34,934 nt of DNA, from NCBI GenBank assembly GCA_937901485.1, contig CALGTT010000173.1, forward strand, positions 1 to 34,934, written 5' to 3'. Shown here piece after piece: positions 1-8,390 of this stretch (its first letter is position 1; every line of letters starts with the position of its first letter). The notes beneath the pieces are model-generated. The model did not search any database. It saw only the letters and a list, made by a program, of their open reading frames with translations, and was not told where the DNA came from. This DNA comes from an uncultured Ruminococcus sp. GTDB taxonomy: Bacteria > Bacillota > Clostridia > Oscillospirales > Ruminococcaceae. A program made the translations under genes and the position numbers.

Positions 1-275
1 ATGATGCAGTCCGCGCCGGATGCCTTGAATGCCTCCACGCCGTCCTGTACATTCTTGATCGAAGGATTCGGCTTGATCTCGGAGAATACTGCATACGCGA
101 TCTGGTTTGCATCGAGCAGATCCGTCACCTTAGCGGTCACGCCGAACTTGATGAGATCGGGATCGGAGCAGACAAATGCTTTCCGGAAGCCCCTGCTCTG
201 TACTTCTGTGATGATGTCTGCGATCGCGCCTGCGCCGTGGTAGGATGTGCCATTCAATACAATTCTGTTTGCCAT
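1..275 (-). CDS. fucO: Iron-containing alcohol dehydrogenase, FucO (lactaldehyde reductase)-like, 5' part only
   Basis: The first 91 residues of a protein that runs off the left edge of the window. It begins MANRIVLNGTSYHGAGAI and continues through FRKAFVCSDPDLIKFGV, VTDLLDANQIAYAVFSEI and PNPSIKNV. This closely follows the N-terminal NAD-binding half of lactaldehyde/1,2-propanediol oxidoreductase (FucO), which interconverts L-lactaldehyde and propanediol in fucose or rhamnose fermentation. The metal-binding histidines lie beyond the window and cannot be checked. The ATG is preceded by AAAGGAAG and by a good promoter at 311-339, so it is probably the first gene of its transcript. The family (Fe-ADH) is secure. 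The exact substrate is inferred, because butanol and propanediol dehydrogenases share this start. Confidence 0.85.
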   Translation of the reverse strand, partial: MANRIVLNGTSYHGAGAIADIITEVQSRGFRKAFVCSDPDLIKFGVTAKVTDLLDANQIAYAVFSEIKPNPSIKNVQDGVEAFKASGADCI

Positions 276-310
276 AGGGAACAACTTCCTTTCTGATTTA
301 AGTTGTATAC

Positions 311-339
311 ATTATAGCATAAAGTTTCCGAAAAGTCAA
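311..339 (-). promoter_or_regulatory. Vegetative promoter of the FucO-like gene
   Basis: On the minus strand, TTGACT and TATAAT are separated by 17 nt, with the TGC extension just before the -10. It lies about 35 nt upstream of the FucO-like start codon. Confidence 0.8.
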
Positions 340-364
340 TTGATTTTGTGTGAATTGCAGAGAA

Positions 365-1357
365 TTATCCGAGTACCTCGCTCCAGTCCGGCGTTTCACC
401 GCTGCCGCCGATGGCTGCATAGCGCAGGATGGCACTTGCGTCCTTGGCATCAAGAGCCGTGCCGTCATTTTCGCCGCAGGAAGTGGAATATTCATTGACA
501 TCGGCAAGGAAATAGGACAGGCGCGGATTTTCCTCCATCAGCACCGGAGAACCGCCCGCACCCTTTTCAGCAGCAAAGGTGAGGATGGCGGCGGCATCGG
601 CGGCATCGGTCTTGCCGTCAAGGTTCGCATCGCCGCCCTCAGCCACAACGACGGTCAGATTTTTCAGCTCCGGCACAAAATCGACATAGGTCAGCTCCGG
701 ATCGTCACTGCTGAGAAATGTCTGTCCATAGGGTTTTTCCTCTGTAATATCGGAGAGAAAGGATACGCTGTACTCCCCTGTTTCCGTACCGGCGGCAAGC
801 TGAAGATCCACATCAAGCAGGCTGTATTCATCCGAACGTCCGCCGAGGAACTGGGTTTTCTGACTGACCGAGCCGAGCCAGAGCAGACGGAAACTATCGC
901 GGCTTTCAGAGAAATTGACCTCCATGCCGGAGCTGCCGTGCACATAATAGCCGCCGCTGTTGACCGAACCGAAGCAGTAGGGCTTGAGTGTGGTAGAGAA
1001 TACTGTGCCGTTTTCAGTCACATACTCGACCGCCTCTTTCATGTAGGGACCGGTGGGGTTCTGGTAGCTTTCCGGCAGGAATGTCAATGCCGGACTGCTG
1101 ATATGCACCTCGCCCTCGATGATCTTGATGTCGGGGCGGTCCGTTTCTATGAACATGCTCATGTGCAGTGTTGCGCCGCTTTTCGCCGCTGTCGGGGATA
1201 CATAAATCGTATTATCCTGTGCCAGATAGCCGCAGCCGTTCTGTTCGATGCCGCGCAGAGCAAACGCGATTTCATCCTTGCTCTGGTAGGCAGCACCGGC
1301 GGGCAGGGCGGTCATGGTCATCATCGCCGCAATCGCGGCAGCAATTGGTTTCTTCAT
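365..1357 (-). CDS. Secreted cohesin-like / dockerin protein
   Basis: A 330-residue exported protein with a signal peptide (residues 1-22, ending ALPAGA). The ATG follows AAAGGAGG at about 8 nt. Residues about 48-238 read as a beta-sandwich resembling cohesin-type modules: alternating hydrophobic strands, a late TGEYSVSFLSD strand and a closing LKNLTVVV strand. Residues 242-320 form a dockerin: DANLDGKTDAADAAAIL is one calcium loop plus F-helix, and ALDAKDASAILRYAA is the second. They are separated by an unusually long stretch (about residues 262-300) that contains another Asp/Asn-rich loop, ADVNEYSTSCGENDG. Dockerins bind cohesins of scaffoldin proteins outside the cell. The gene lies 72 nt downstream of the pyrimidine-nucleoside phosphorylase gene on the same strand, with no obvious functional link. 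The cohesin-like reading is inference; the dockerin call is strong. Confidence 0.8.
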   Translation of the reverse strand: MKKPIAAAIAAMMTMTALPAGAAYQSKDEIAFALRGIEQNGCGYLAQDNTIYVSPTAAKSGATLHMSMFIETDRPDIKIIEGEVHISSPALTFLPESYQNPTGPYMKEAVEYVTENGTVFSTTLKPYCFGSVNSGGYYVHGSSGMEVNFSESRDSFRLLWLGSVSQKTQFLGGRSDEYSLLDVDLQLAAGTETGEYSVSFLSDITEEKPYGQTFLSSDDPELTYVDFVPELKNLTVVVAEGGDANLDGKTDAADAAAILTFAAEKGAGGSPVLMEENPRLSYFLADVNEYSTSCGENDGTALDAKDASAILRYAAIGGSGETPDWSEVLG

Positions 1358-1429
1358 GGTGGATTCCTCCTTTGGGTATTCTATTACTATAACAATCGAA
1401 AGTGAAACATATTGGTTCTGCCGCAGCTT

Positions 1430-2731
1430 TTATGAGATCACTTTATACAGCATCGGCGCAGGCACGGGCTGTTCCTGCGTGATCTGCGTGCAGGCAAGGA
1501 TGCGTGCGGCAGCCTTCCGGCAAAGCTCCTGCGTGCTTCCGTGCACTGTGAACAGGGGCTGTCCCTCCTGTACGGCATTACCGACAAAGGAGTGCAGCTC
1601 CACGCCTGCGCCGTAGTCGATGGCATCGTGTCCGGCAGTTCTGCCCGCGCCAAGCTCCAGACAGGCAAGCCCGACCTCCTCGCTCTGAATAGACGAGATA
1701 TAGCCATTTTTCTCCGTGCATACGGTGTATTGCTCCGCCGCCTGCGGCAGACGGGAAAGCTCCTCGGTGATCTGCGGATCACCGCCCTGTGCGGCGATCA
1801 TTTCCGCAAATTTCCGCAGTGCCGCGCCGGAATCAAGAGCCTCCTGTGCAAGGGCACAGCAGGTTTCCACCGTCCCCTTGCCGGAAAGGGAAAGCATGTG
1901 TGCTGCAAGCGTGAGCGAGAGTCTGGAAAGGTCATTTCTCACCTCGCCGCGCAGAATGCGGATGACCTCGGTCACTTCGAGGGCATTGCCGACATTTGCG
2001 CCGAGGGGCGCGTTCATATCGGTCAGGACGGCGCGGCACCGCTTTCCGGCACGCTTGCCGACCTCGACCATCGCAGCGGCAAGGCGTTCGGCATCCTCCG
2101 GCGTTTTCATGAATGCGCCGTGACCGAACTTGACATCGAGCAGGATGCAGTCCGCGCCGAGCGCGAGCTTCTTGCTCATGATACTCGAACAGATCAGCGG
2201 AATACTGTCCACGGTCGCAGTGAGGTTGCGCAGGGCATACATTTTCTTATCCGCCGGCACGAGGTTGCCGCTTTGCGCGATGACACAGCAGCCGACTTCC
2301 TTGGTAATGCGCAGGAACTCCTCCATCGGCAGATCGGTGCGAAAGCCCGGAATGCTTTCGAGCTTGTCGATCGTGCCGCCGGTGAAACCCAGTCCCCTGC
2401 CGGACATTTTCGGGACGAATCCGCCGCAGGCTGCCACGATGGGCGCAAGCAGGAGTGTGGTCTTGTCGCCGATGCCGCCGGTGCTGTGCTTGTCCACGGT
2501 CACGCCGCCGATGGATGCCAGCGACAGGCAGTCGCCGGAATCGCGCATGGCAAGCGTCAGGGCGGCGGTTTCCTGCGCCGTCATGCCCTGACAGCAGACC
2601 GCCATGAGCCACGCGGACATCATATAATCGGGGATCTCGCCGCGGCAGAAGCCGTTTGTGATCCATGTGATCTCGTCATTGGTCAGTGCTTCGCGCCGTC
2701 TGGTTTTCTGAATAAGGTCATACATTTGCAT
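1430..2731 (-). CDS. pdp: Pyrimidine-nucleoside phosphorylase
   Basis: A 433-residue cytoplasmic enzyme, the normal family length, that cleaves uridine, thymidine and deoxyuridine with phosphate to give base plus (deoxy)ribose 1-phosphate in pyrimidine salvage. The helical N-terminal domain starts MQMYDLIQKTRR. The phosphate-binding region KHSTGGIGDKT is at residues 81-91, and the thymidine phosphorylase signature SGRGLGFTGGTIDKLE is at 110-125. LDVKFGHGAFMKT and the C-terminal beta domain follow. The frame is open further upstream, but the ATG at 2731 follows AAAGGCGG and matches the family N-terminus. It is divergent from spoIIR. The family covers deoA and pdp/pyn; the low-GC-Firmicute context favours the broad-specificity Pdp name. 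Confidence 0.93.
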   Translation of the reverse strand: MQMYDLIQKTRRREALTNDEITWITNGFCRGEIPDYMMSAWLMAVCCQGMTAQETAALTLAMRDSGDCLSLASIGGVTVDKHSTGGIGDKTTLLLAPIVAACGGFVPKMSGRGLGFTGGTIDKLESIPGFRTDLPMEEFLRITKEVGCCVIAQSGNLVPADKKMYALRNLTATVDSIPLICSSIMSKKLALGADCILLDVKFGHGAFMKTPEDAERLAAAMVEVGKRAGKRCRAVLTDMNAPLGANVGNALEVTEVIRILRGEVRNDLSRLSLTLAAHMLSLSGKGTVETCCALAQEALDSGAALRKFAEMIAAQGGDPQITEELSRLPQAAEQYTVCTEKNGYISSIQSEEVGLACLELGAGRTAGHDAIDYGAGVELHSFVGNAVQEGQPLFTVHGSTQELCRKAAARILACTQITQEQPVPAPMLYKVIS

Positions 2732-2767
2732 AGGATTACCGCCTTTCTGGTGGGATGATATATATAC

Positions 2768-2796
2768 ATGATACAATATTTCGCACACGATTGCAA
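2768..2796 (-). promoter_or_regulatory. Promoter of pdp
   Basis: Minus-strand TTGCAA, 17 nt, TATCAT, about 37 nt upstream of the pdp start codon, in the intergenic region shared with the divergent spoIIR. Confidence 0.6.
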
Positions 2797-2869
2797 GTGT
2801 TTTTCTAAAAATCCTGCGGCACTGTATAAAATTTCCATCCCCGTCCATGCTTCTGCTGAGGTGATTTTG

Positions 2870-3595
2870 ATGAAAAAATTTGAACTTGCAGTGGTGCTTG
2901 GACTGGTCGCAGCGATCTTCTGCGGAAATCTTTCCGAATTCGCAAAATGCATTGAAGGACTGGAAAGCAGCGTCCTGCGGCTGCACATTCTGGCAAACTC
3001 CGACTCCGCCGAGGATCAGGATCTCAAGCTGAAAGTCCGCGACGCGCTGCTTGCCCAGTCCGACGCACTCTTTGCAGGCTGTGACACGCCGGAGGAAGTC
3101 CGTGCGCGTGCGCTTGAGGAGCAGGAGACCATCCGCCTGCTGGCACAGGCAGTTCTGGAGGAAAACGGCTGTGACGATCAGGTGACGGTACAGCTTGTGC
3201 AGATGGAATTCGATGCGCGGCAGTACGAGGAGATCACCATGCCCGCGGGCAATTATGACGCACTGCGCATCCTCATCGGGGAGGCGCAGGGGCAGAACTG
3301 GTGGTGCGTGATGTATCCGCCGCTGTGCATTCCGGCAGGCGCGGAGCTGGAAGCGGACACGGACACAGCGGAGCTGTTCTTCGATCCCGAAACGCTTGAA
3401 ATTCTGGAGGATGCGCCGCGCTATGAAGTGAAATTCAAATGTCTGGAAGTCTGGGACGAGCTGAAAGCCTCACTTGACAAGCAGCAGAATACTGACCGCC
3501 GCGTGCAGTTCCAGCCGCGTCCGGAGATCCGGCAGCAAAGCACAGAGGCTTTGTGCGGTGCTTCTGTAGCAGAAATTTCCGCAAGATATAAATAA
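2870..3595 (+). CDS. spoIIR: Stage II sporulation protein R
   Basis: A 241-residue exported protein. In Bacillus, SpoIIR is made in the forespore under sigma-F and crosses to the intermembrane space, where it activates SpoIIGA to process pro-sigma-E in the mother cell. Visible signatures are the N-terminal hydrophobic export segment (residues 5-20), VLRLHILANSDSAEDQ around residues 35-50, the KLKVRDALL helix, ILIGEAQGQNWWCVMYPPLC in the middle, and VKFKCLEVWDEL near the end. The ATG at 2870 follows GAGGTGA by 7 nt; the open frame extends upstream, but that extension lacks a ribosome binding site and would precede the export segment. About 35 polar residues at the C-terminus look like an unconserved tail. 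It suggests sporulation ability or its remnant. Confidence 0.92.
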   Translation: MKKFELAVVLGLVAAIFCGNLSEFAKCIEGLESSVLRLHILANSDSAEDQDLKLKVRDALLAQSDALFAGCDTPEEVRARALEEQETIRLLAQAVLEENGCDDQVTVQLVQMEFDARQYEEITMPAGNYDALRILIGEAQGQNWWCVMYPPLCIPAGAELEADTDTAELFFDPETLEILEDAPRYEVKFKCLEVWDELKASLDKQQNTDRRVQFQPRPEIRQQSTEALCGASVAEISARYK

Positions 3596-3705
3596 AAGCT
3601 CACAAAACATTCACATTTCTTCGGTACAATAACAGTAAAAAGAAAGATACACCGGAATTGGGAATCACGGACACATATTTGTGTTCAGAGAAGAAAGGTG
3701 TTTTT

Positions 3706-5526
3706 ATGAGTTCATCCATCCAGCGATTATTCGGCGCAGCCGCGGCATTTGCCGTGCTCGCATCGGGCTGCACGGCGCAGCCCGCCGAATCCGGCACATC
3801 GTCCGCATCCGCTGAAGCGGATACCACAGCGAGCAGTACAGCTCCGGCAGAAACAAAAACCGCAGAAACAACTGAAAGCACGCAGGAAGCAACGGCTGAC
3901 ACATCGACAGCAGAGCCGGATTTTGATGCCCTGTTCTCCGCGCGTGACCTCAGCGGAAGTTACGACACGCCCTCGGCAGTCATCGTGTGCAATGGAACCG
4001 AAGTCACCATTGACGGTACGGGCGCATCCGCGGACGGCAGTGACATCACCATCACGGACGAGGGCGTGTACCGGATCACGGGCGTGCTTGATGACGGGCA
4101 GATCCTTGTCAATTCTGCCGGAAAGGTGCAGCTCGTGCTTGACGGTGTTTCCCTGTCCTGCGCGGATTCCGCGCCGATCTATGTCCAGCAGGCAAAGAAA
4201 TGCTTCCTGACGCTCGCAGACGGCTCGGAGAATACGGTTTCCGACGGCAGCACCTATGCACAGGAAGGAAACGAGCCGGACGCGGCAATCTTCAGCAAGG
4301 ACAGCCTGACCATCAACGGCGGCGGCACGCTCACAGTCACAGGCAATTATAACGAGGGCATCACCAGCAAGGATGACATTGTTATCACGGGCGGCACGCT
4401 GCACATCACGGCGGTCGGAAACGGCATCAAAGGAAAGGATTATGCCGCATTTGCAGGCGGCACGGTCAATATCAAGGCAGGCGGTGACGGCATCAAATCG
4501 GACAATACCGAGGACACCAGCCGCGGCTTTGTGTACATCCATGACGGCAGTATCACAGTCGAAGCGGCAGAGGACGGCATTCAGGCAGAAACGCAGTTCC
4601 TTGCAGACGGCGGTACTGTTCGCGTGCAGAAAGCCTATGAGGGGATCGAGGCGGCAGCCATCCGCATTTCCGGCGGCAGCATCGAGGTCACAGCAGAGGA
4701 TGACGGCATGAACGCCAGTGACGGCACTGTACAGGGCGGCATGGGTACTTATTCGGCAGGGGCATCCCTGGAGATCTCCGGCGGTTCGGTGTATGTGAAT
4801 GCGGACGGTGACGGGCTGGATTCCAACGGCGATCTGCGCATCAGCGGCGGCACGGTCATTGTGGATGGTCCATCAAACAGCGGCAACGGCGCGATCGACA
4901 GTAACGGCGAACTGCTCTGCACGGGCGGTCTGCTCATTGCGGCAGGATGCTCCGGCATGGCAGAATATCCCAGAGGTACGCAGAAAACCGCTGTCATTAC
5001 GCTTGACGCGATGCAGGATGGCGGCACGGAGATCCGCATCCTCGGTGCGGACGGCAGCGAGCTTCTCGCACACACGCCAGCAAAAGCCTTCAATTCCCTG
5101 ATCGTGAGCAGTCCTGATTTTGCGGACGGCACATCCTGCACCTGCACAGCAGGCGGTACGGAGATCGGCAGCTTCACCTTTACGGATACGGTCGCGTTCC
5201 TTGGTGATGCCGGAAACATGATGGGCGGCGGCTTCCGCGGCGGCGGACACGGTAACATGGGCGGCGGCAGAGGTCAGCGTCCGGACATGCAGATGCCGAC
5301 TGACGAAAACGGCGAACCCGTATTTTCCGAGGGTATGACACCGCCGCACGACATGCAGATGCCGACTGACGAAAACGGCGAACCTGTATTTTCCGAGGGC
5401 ATGACACCGCCGCACGACATGCAGATGCCGACTGATGAAAACGGCGAACCTGTATTTTCCGAGGGCATGACACCGCCGCAGGGCGGCTTTGACGGAAGAA
5501 TGCCCATGGACAGGCAAATCTCATAA
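3706..5526 (+). CDS. DUF4353-type carbohydrate-binding beta-helix lipoprotein
   Basis: A 606-residue lipoprotein. The signal peptide ends in the lipobox LASG-C (Cys22) and is followed by an Ala/Thr/Glu/Ser-rich linker to about residue 75. Residues about 95-480 carry recurrent turns such as DSLTINGGGTLTVTGN, GNGIKGKD, GGDGIKSDN, EDGIQAET, YEGIEAAAI, DDGMNASDG and GDGLDSNGD. This is the pattern of the DUF4353 (Cthe_2159-like) family, calcium-dependent parallel beta-helices reported to bind cellulose and polygalacturonate. The tail is Gly-rich (MMGGGFRGGGHGNMGGG) and then has three perfect 22-residue repeats. The start was chosen at the ATG after AGAAAGGTG; a TTG 48 nt upstream would disrupt the signal peptide. 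Its likely role is attaching pectin or cellulose at the cell surface. Exact ligand unknown. Confidence 0.85.
   Translation: MSSSIQRLFGAAAAFAVLASGCTAQPAESGTSSASAEADTTASSTAPAETKTAETTESTQEATADTSTAEPDFDALFSARDLSGSYDTPSAVIVCNGTEVTIDGTGASADGSDITITDEGVYRITGVLDDGQILVNSAGKVQLVLDGVSLSCADSAPIYVQQAKKCFLTLADGSENTVSDGSTYAQEGNEPDAAIFSKDSLTINGGGTLTVTGNYNEGITSKDDIVITGGTLHITAVGNGIKGKDYAAFAGGTVNIKAGGDGIKSDNTEDTSRGFVYIHDGSITVEAAEDGIQAETQFLADGGTVRVQKAYEGIEAAAIRISGGSIEVTAEDDGMNASDGTVQGGMGTYSAGASLEISGGSVYVNADGDGLDSNGDLRISGGTVIVDGPSNSGNGAIDSNGELLCTGGLLIAAGCSGMAEYPRGTQKTAVITLDAMQDGGTEIRILGADGSELLAHTPAKAFNSLIVSSPDFADGTSCTCTAGGTEIGSFTFTDTVAFLGDAGNMMGGGFRGGGHGNMGGGRGQRPDMQMPTDENGEPVFSEGMTPPHDMQMPTDENGEPVFSEGMTPPHDMQMPTDENGEPVFSEGMTPPQGGFDGRMPMDRQIS
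5284..5481 (+). repeat. Three tandem 66-bp units encoding a 22-residue repeat
   Basis: Units begin at 5284, 5350 and 5416, each exactly 66 bp. Each encodes DMQMPTDENGEPVFSEGM followed by TPP and H or Q. Adjacent units differ at only two positions, all silent except the final codon of unit three. It lies at the extreme C-terminus of the DUF4353-type lipoprotein. Confidence 0.95.
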
Positions 5527-5530
5527 AAAG

Positions 5531-5560
5531 GGGCTGCTGCACGAAAATATGCAGCAGCCC
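5531..5560. terminator. Bidirectional intrinsic terminator
   Basis: The 11-bp perfect stem GGGCTGCTGCA / TGCAGCAGCCC has an 8-nt loop. T-rich DNA follows on the plus side and A-rich DNA precedes it. It serves the convergent lipoprotein and FIST-EAL genes. Confidence 0.9.
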
Positions 5561-5568
5561 TTTGTATT

Positions 5569-8094
5569 TTATGCTTCATCCTGCGGAATCAGCTTATTCG
5601 GTCTTGAAAAGAGATAGCCCTGTGAATAATCTACATCATAGGCACAGAGGATGTTCTGGATCGCGTCATTCTCTACGAACTCTGCAATCACCTTCTTGTT
5701 GCTCATCTTGCACCACATTGCCAGCATCTGGAGAAGCTGACAGCAGTTGCGGTCATCACAGATCTTCTGGATGATGCCGCCGTCCACCTTCAGGAAATCC
5801 AGATCCAGACGGAGTACATGGATCAGGTTCGAGAAGCCGCTGCCAAAATCGTCCAGCGCGATCTTGCCGCCGTAGGCATGGATCTTCTCCGCAAACTGGG
5901 CGAGGGCATCGTAATCATTGATCTCCTCCGATTCCACGACCTCAAAGACATAATTTTCCGGATGTCTGGAATGCTTCATATTTGTGTAGATCAGCTCTGT
6001 CACCAGCGGATCAAGGATGTCCTGCATGGAAAGATTCATCGTGACAAGCTTGTCCTTCTTCTCGATATACGCCATGACCTTTGCAATCATCTGACGGGAA
6101 AGCTGACCGTACAAGCCGTATTTTCTGGCGATCGGGAAAAATTCTCCCGGATAATAGACCTTTCCGTCCGTATCACAGATGCGCATCAGTGCCTCATACA
6201 TGACGATCTTCTTGGCGGAATTGTCATGGATGCCCTGATAATGCGGCAGTACGCCGTCATTGGCGATCGCGTCATTGATCACATGCACCATATGCATATC
6301 ATGGACATTCTTGTCCGCCATGCCCATCTCCTTAGAGAAGACAAGGAAGTGCAGGTCACTTCTGCCGCGCAGGTCACTCTGTGCGATCTTGACACAGCGC
6401 AGAAGATTGGAATCGTTCATTGCCAGACAGAAATCATAAACGGGCAGGATGCGGTAGTATTCTGCGGTCGAAAGATGCGTCCAGAGCCTGCGCATCAGCT
6501 GCTCGAATTCCTCCGCGGTCACATCGTCATTTGCAGAGATCATCAGCTCGCCCTGATCGGAAAGATAGTACCAGAAATGATAGTCTTTCAGGAACTTCTG
6601 CATCATATCCAGCACCTGCCATGTCAGACGGTCATAGGCACGGTAGCCTGCATACGCGATCATCTCACTGCAATTACGCGCAGAGATCAGGCAAAGCTTG
6701 TTGATCTTATGTACCTGCGTATCATAAAACAGCTTTGCAATTCGTCCGAGACGCAGCTCGCGGTTGTCGTACAGACGGGATTTCATTTCCTGGAAGAAAC
6801 GATTGTCCTTCTGGTTTCCGTCGGCTGCGGACATCGCAAGAAAGTCGATCAGATGCTCGTTATCATGATAGAGCATATGCGTCGTGCCGAGGTTGGAGGT
6901 ATCCAGAACGAGCTTGGTATCCGAGGTTGCAAGTGCGGACACGACAAAGGTACAGTTGCCGAAGCGGTTGTGCTGTCCGTCATAGAAGAACTCACCGCCG
7001 AGGAACGCACCAGCCGCCGTAGTGTGATTCAGGGGCTTCTGCTCCCATTTGGAGCAGTTCTGGAGCATTTCTGCACGGAGCGTACAGCTGTAGGCGAAAA
7101 TCGTTTCACCCGGCTGGCTTTTCAGTTTGCGGTACATGCGGTTGACCTCGTCCACCACAAGCGTCGGACTGATAAAGCCCAGTGCGACTTCCTCGCCCTG
7201 CTCAAGCTCATCCATGATCATAACTGCGTCGATCTTTCTGCTGCCGCCGCTGAACGCCATCGGCCATGCACAGGTCGGGTGTTTTTTGCGGATGACCGGG
7301 AAAATACGGATCACACCGAGATTTGCCCTGTCAATATTGCCGCCGCCGAATTTCGCAAGCAGCTCCGTGGGCGTGCGTCCGGCAACTTCGTAAATGAAAT
7401 TGCCCTCGCAGCGATCCACAGTTCTGTAGCCGCTGATCTTCTCCATACCCAGCGCATAGCTCTCCGAGCACTGCATCTGCGGGGAAGAGAGCACTGCCGC
7501 CGCCAGATGACCGGAGCCGCAGTATTCACGGGAAATGGTAAAGTCACTTTCTGTGATCACGCCTTCTGCACTGAATTCCACCTGCTGGTCATTGGCTATG
7601 CCGCCTATGATGCGGATGTCAGGGCAGAGTGTGTCGATCGTTTCAGCAAACTTACATGCCTGATAGTATTTCTGCGGAAGAAATACCAGAAGCTGCCCTT
7701 TCCGTTCACGCAGTCCAAGCGATTCGATCACCTGCATGGCAAGAACGTCACCGGATACCGAGGTTCTTTCGCCGCTTTCATTGCATTCGGAAAAGCAGGA
7801 AATACTGACGCTGTCCACACTGCACTGTTCGGGCACAGCAAAGACTGTAACGGAAATCATGCAGACCTCCGTCAGCCGTCTTCCGTTGAAAATTACGGCA
7901 GGACTGCTGCAGCCAATGAACTGCGCATTGGGCAGAAGCAGTTTCAGCTCCTCAAGAAGTGCGCGCATTCCCTCTGCGTCATGCACAGCTGTGTGAACGC
8001 GCACAAGCATTGAGGCATCGCAGGAAATGTCGTTCTCCTCCAAAAAAATACTGAACTGCTGCATTGTCGAAAAGATATGATTACAGGTCCTCAT
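5569..8094 (-). CDS. FIST sensor / degenerate GGDEF / EAL cyclic-di-GMP phosphodiesterase
   Basis: An 841-residue cytoplasmic signalling protein with no membrane segment. Residues about 28-200 and 235-375 resemble FIST_N and FIST_C sensory domains (QFIGCSSPAVIFNGRR, RIIGGIANDQQ, LGVIRIFPVIR, AFLGGEFFYD). Residues about 440-585 look like a GGDEF fold whose signature is replaced by SDQGE, so cyclase activity is unlikely. The EAL domain follows: EALMR at 634-638, MNLSMQDI, DDFGSGFS from 748, LKVDGGII, AEFVEN and QGYLFSRP. Most metal and catalytic positions are present, so hydrolysis of cyclic-di-GMP is plausible. The ATG at 8094 follows GGGGGTGG; the longer frame begins at a GTG (8193) without a good binding site. 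It is monocistronic, with its own promoter about 185 nt upstream. Confidence 0.87.
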   Translation of the reverse strand: MRTCNHIFSTMQQFSIFLEENDISCDASMLVRVHTAVHDAEGMRALLEELKLLLPNAQFIGCSSPAVIFNGRRLTEVCMISVTVFAVPEQCSVDSVSISCFSECNESGERTSVSGDVLAMQVIESLGLRERKGQLLVFLPQKYYQACKFAETIDTLCPDIRIIGGIANDQQVEFSAEGVITESDFTISREYCGSGHLAAAVLSSPQMQCSESYALGMEKISGYRTVDRCEGNFIYEVAGRTPTELLAKFGGGNIDRANLGVIRIFPVIRKKHPTCAWPMAFSGGSRKIDAVMIMDELEQGEEVALGFISPTLVVDEVNRMYRKLKSQPGETIFAYSCTLRAEMLQNCSKWEQKPLNHTTAAGAFLGGEFFYDGQHNRFGNCTFVVSALATSDTKLVLDTSNLGTTHMLYHDNEHLIDFLAMSAADGNQKDNRFFQEMKSRLYDNRELRLGRIAKLFYDTQVHKINKLCLISARNCSEMIAYAGYRAYDRLTWQVLDMMQKFLKDYHFWYYLSDQGELMISANDDVTAEEFEQLMRRLWTHLSTAEYYRILPVYDFCLAMNDSNLLRCVKIAQSDLRGRSDLHFLVFSKEMGMADKNVHDMHMVHVINDAIANDGVLPHYQGIHDNSAKKIVMYEALMRICDTDGKVYYPGEFFPIARKYGLYGQLSRQMIAKVMAYIEKKDKLVTMNLSMQDILDPLVTELIYTNMKHSRHPENYVFEVVESEEINDYDALAQFAEKIHAYGGKIALDDFGSGFSNLIHVLRLDLDFLKVDGGIIQKICDDRNCCQLLQMLAMWCKMSNKKVIAEFVENDAIQNILCAYDVDYSQGYLFSRPNKLIPQDEA

Positions 8095-8278
8095 GTTTCC
8101 ACCCCCAGAATGGTTTTGGGTAATCGCTGAATCATCGGATTCCGCGGTGGCAGGCTCCTCATCCGTCCTACTTTTCTGTCCGTTTCCTGTCACTGAAAGA
8201 ACTTGCTGAATGGTTCAGCAATACTGTCGGATTGTCGATTTCAGGTCTACTTAAACGTTTTCGTCACGACCTGATTAT
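8095..8278 (-). promoter_or_regulatory. Long 5' untranslated leader of the FIST-EAL gene
   Basis: About 180 nt lie between the predicted transcription start and the ATG. A small hairpin, GCTGA-ACCAT-TCAGC, is visible near 8206-8220. I looked for a cyclic-di-GMP (GEMM) aptamer and did not recognise one. Role unknown. Confidence 0.35.
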
Positions 8279-8307
8279 AGTATAGCACATTTTCTGGAAA
8301 AAAGCAA
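8279..8307 (-). promoter_or_regulatory. Promoter of the FIST-EAL gene
   Basis: Minus-strand TTGCTT, 17 nt, TATACT, with the TGTGC extension directly upstream of the -10. Confidence 0.65.
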
Positions 8308-8390
8308 GGGGTTTTGTAAAGTTTTTCCAGAATTTATAAAAACAGTGGTTAAACAATGTTAATGGTGCACAAAGTGCATTTTCATGTGCA

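Noticed and set aside
2768..2869. N-terminal extension of SpoIIR
   Set aside because: It overlaps the divergent promoter, has no ribosome binding site and would bury the export segment; the ATG at 2870 fits GAGGTGA.
5284..5481. CRISPR array or intergenic repeat
   Set aside because: The 66-bp units are directly adjacent, without spacers, and lie in frame within a coding sequence.
8095..8278. Cyclic-di-GMP riboswitch in the leader of the FIST-EAL gene
   Set aside because: The expected GEMM core sequences and tetraloop-receptor pattern were not seen; the leader is only noted as long.
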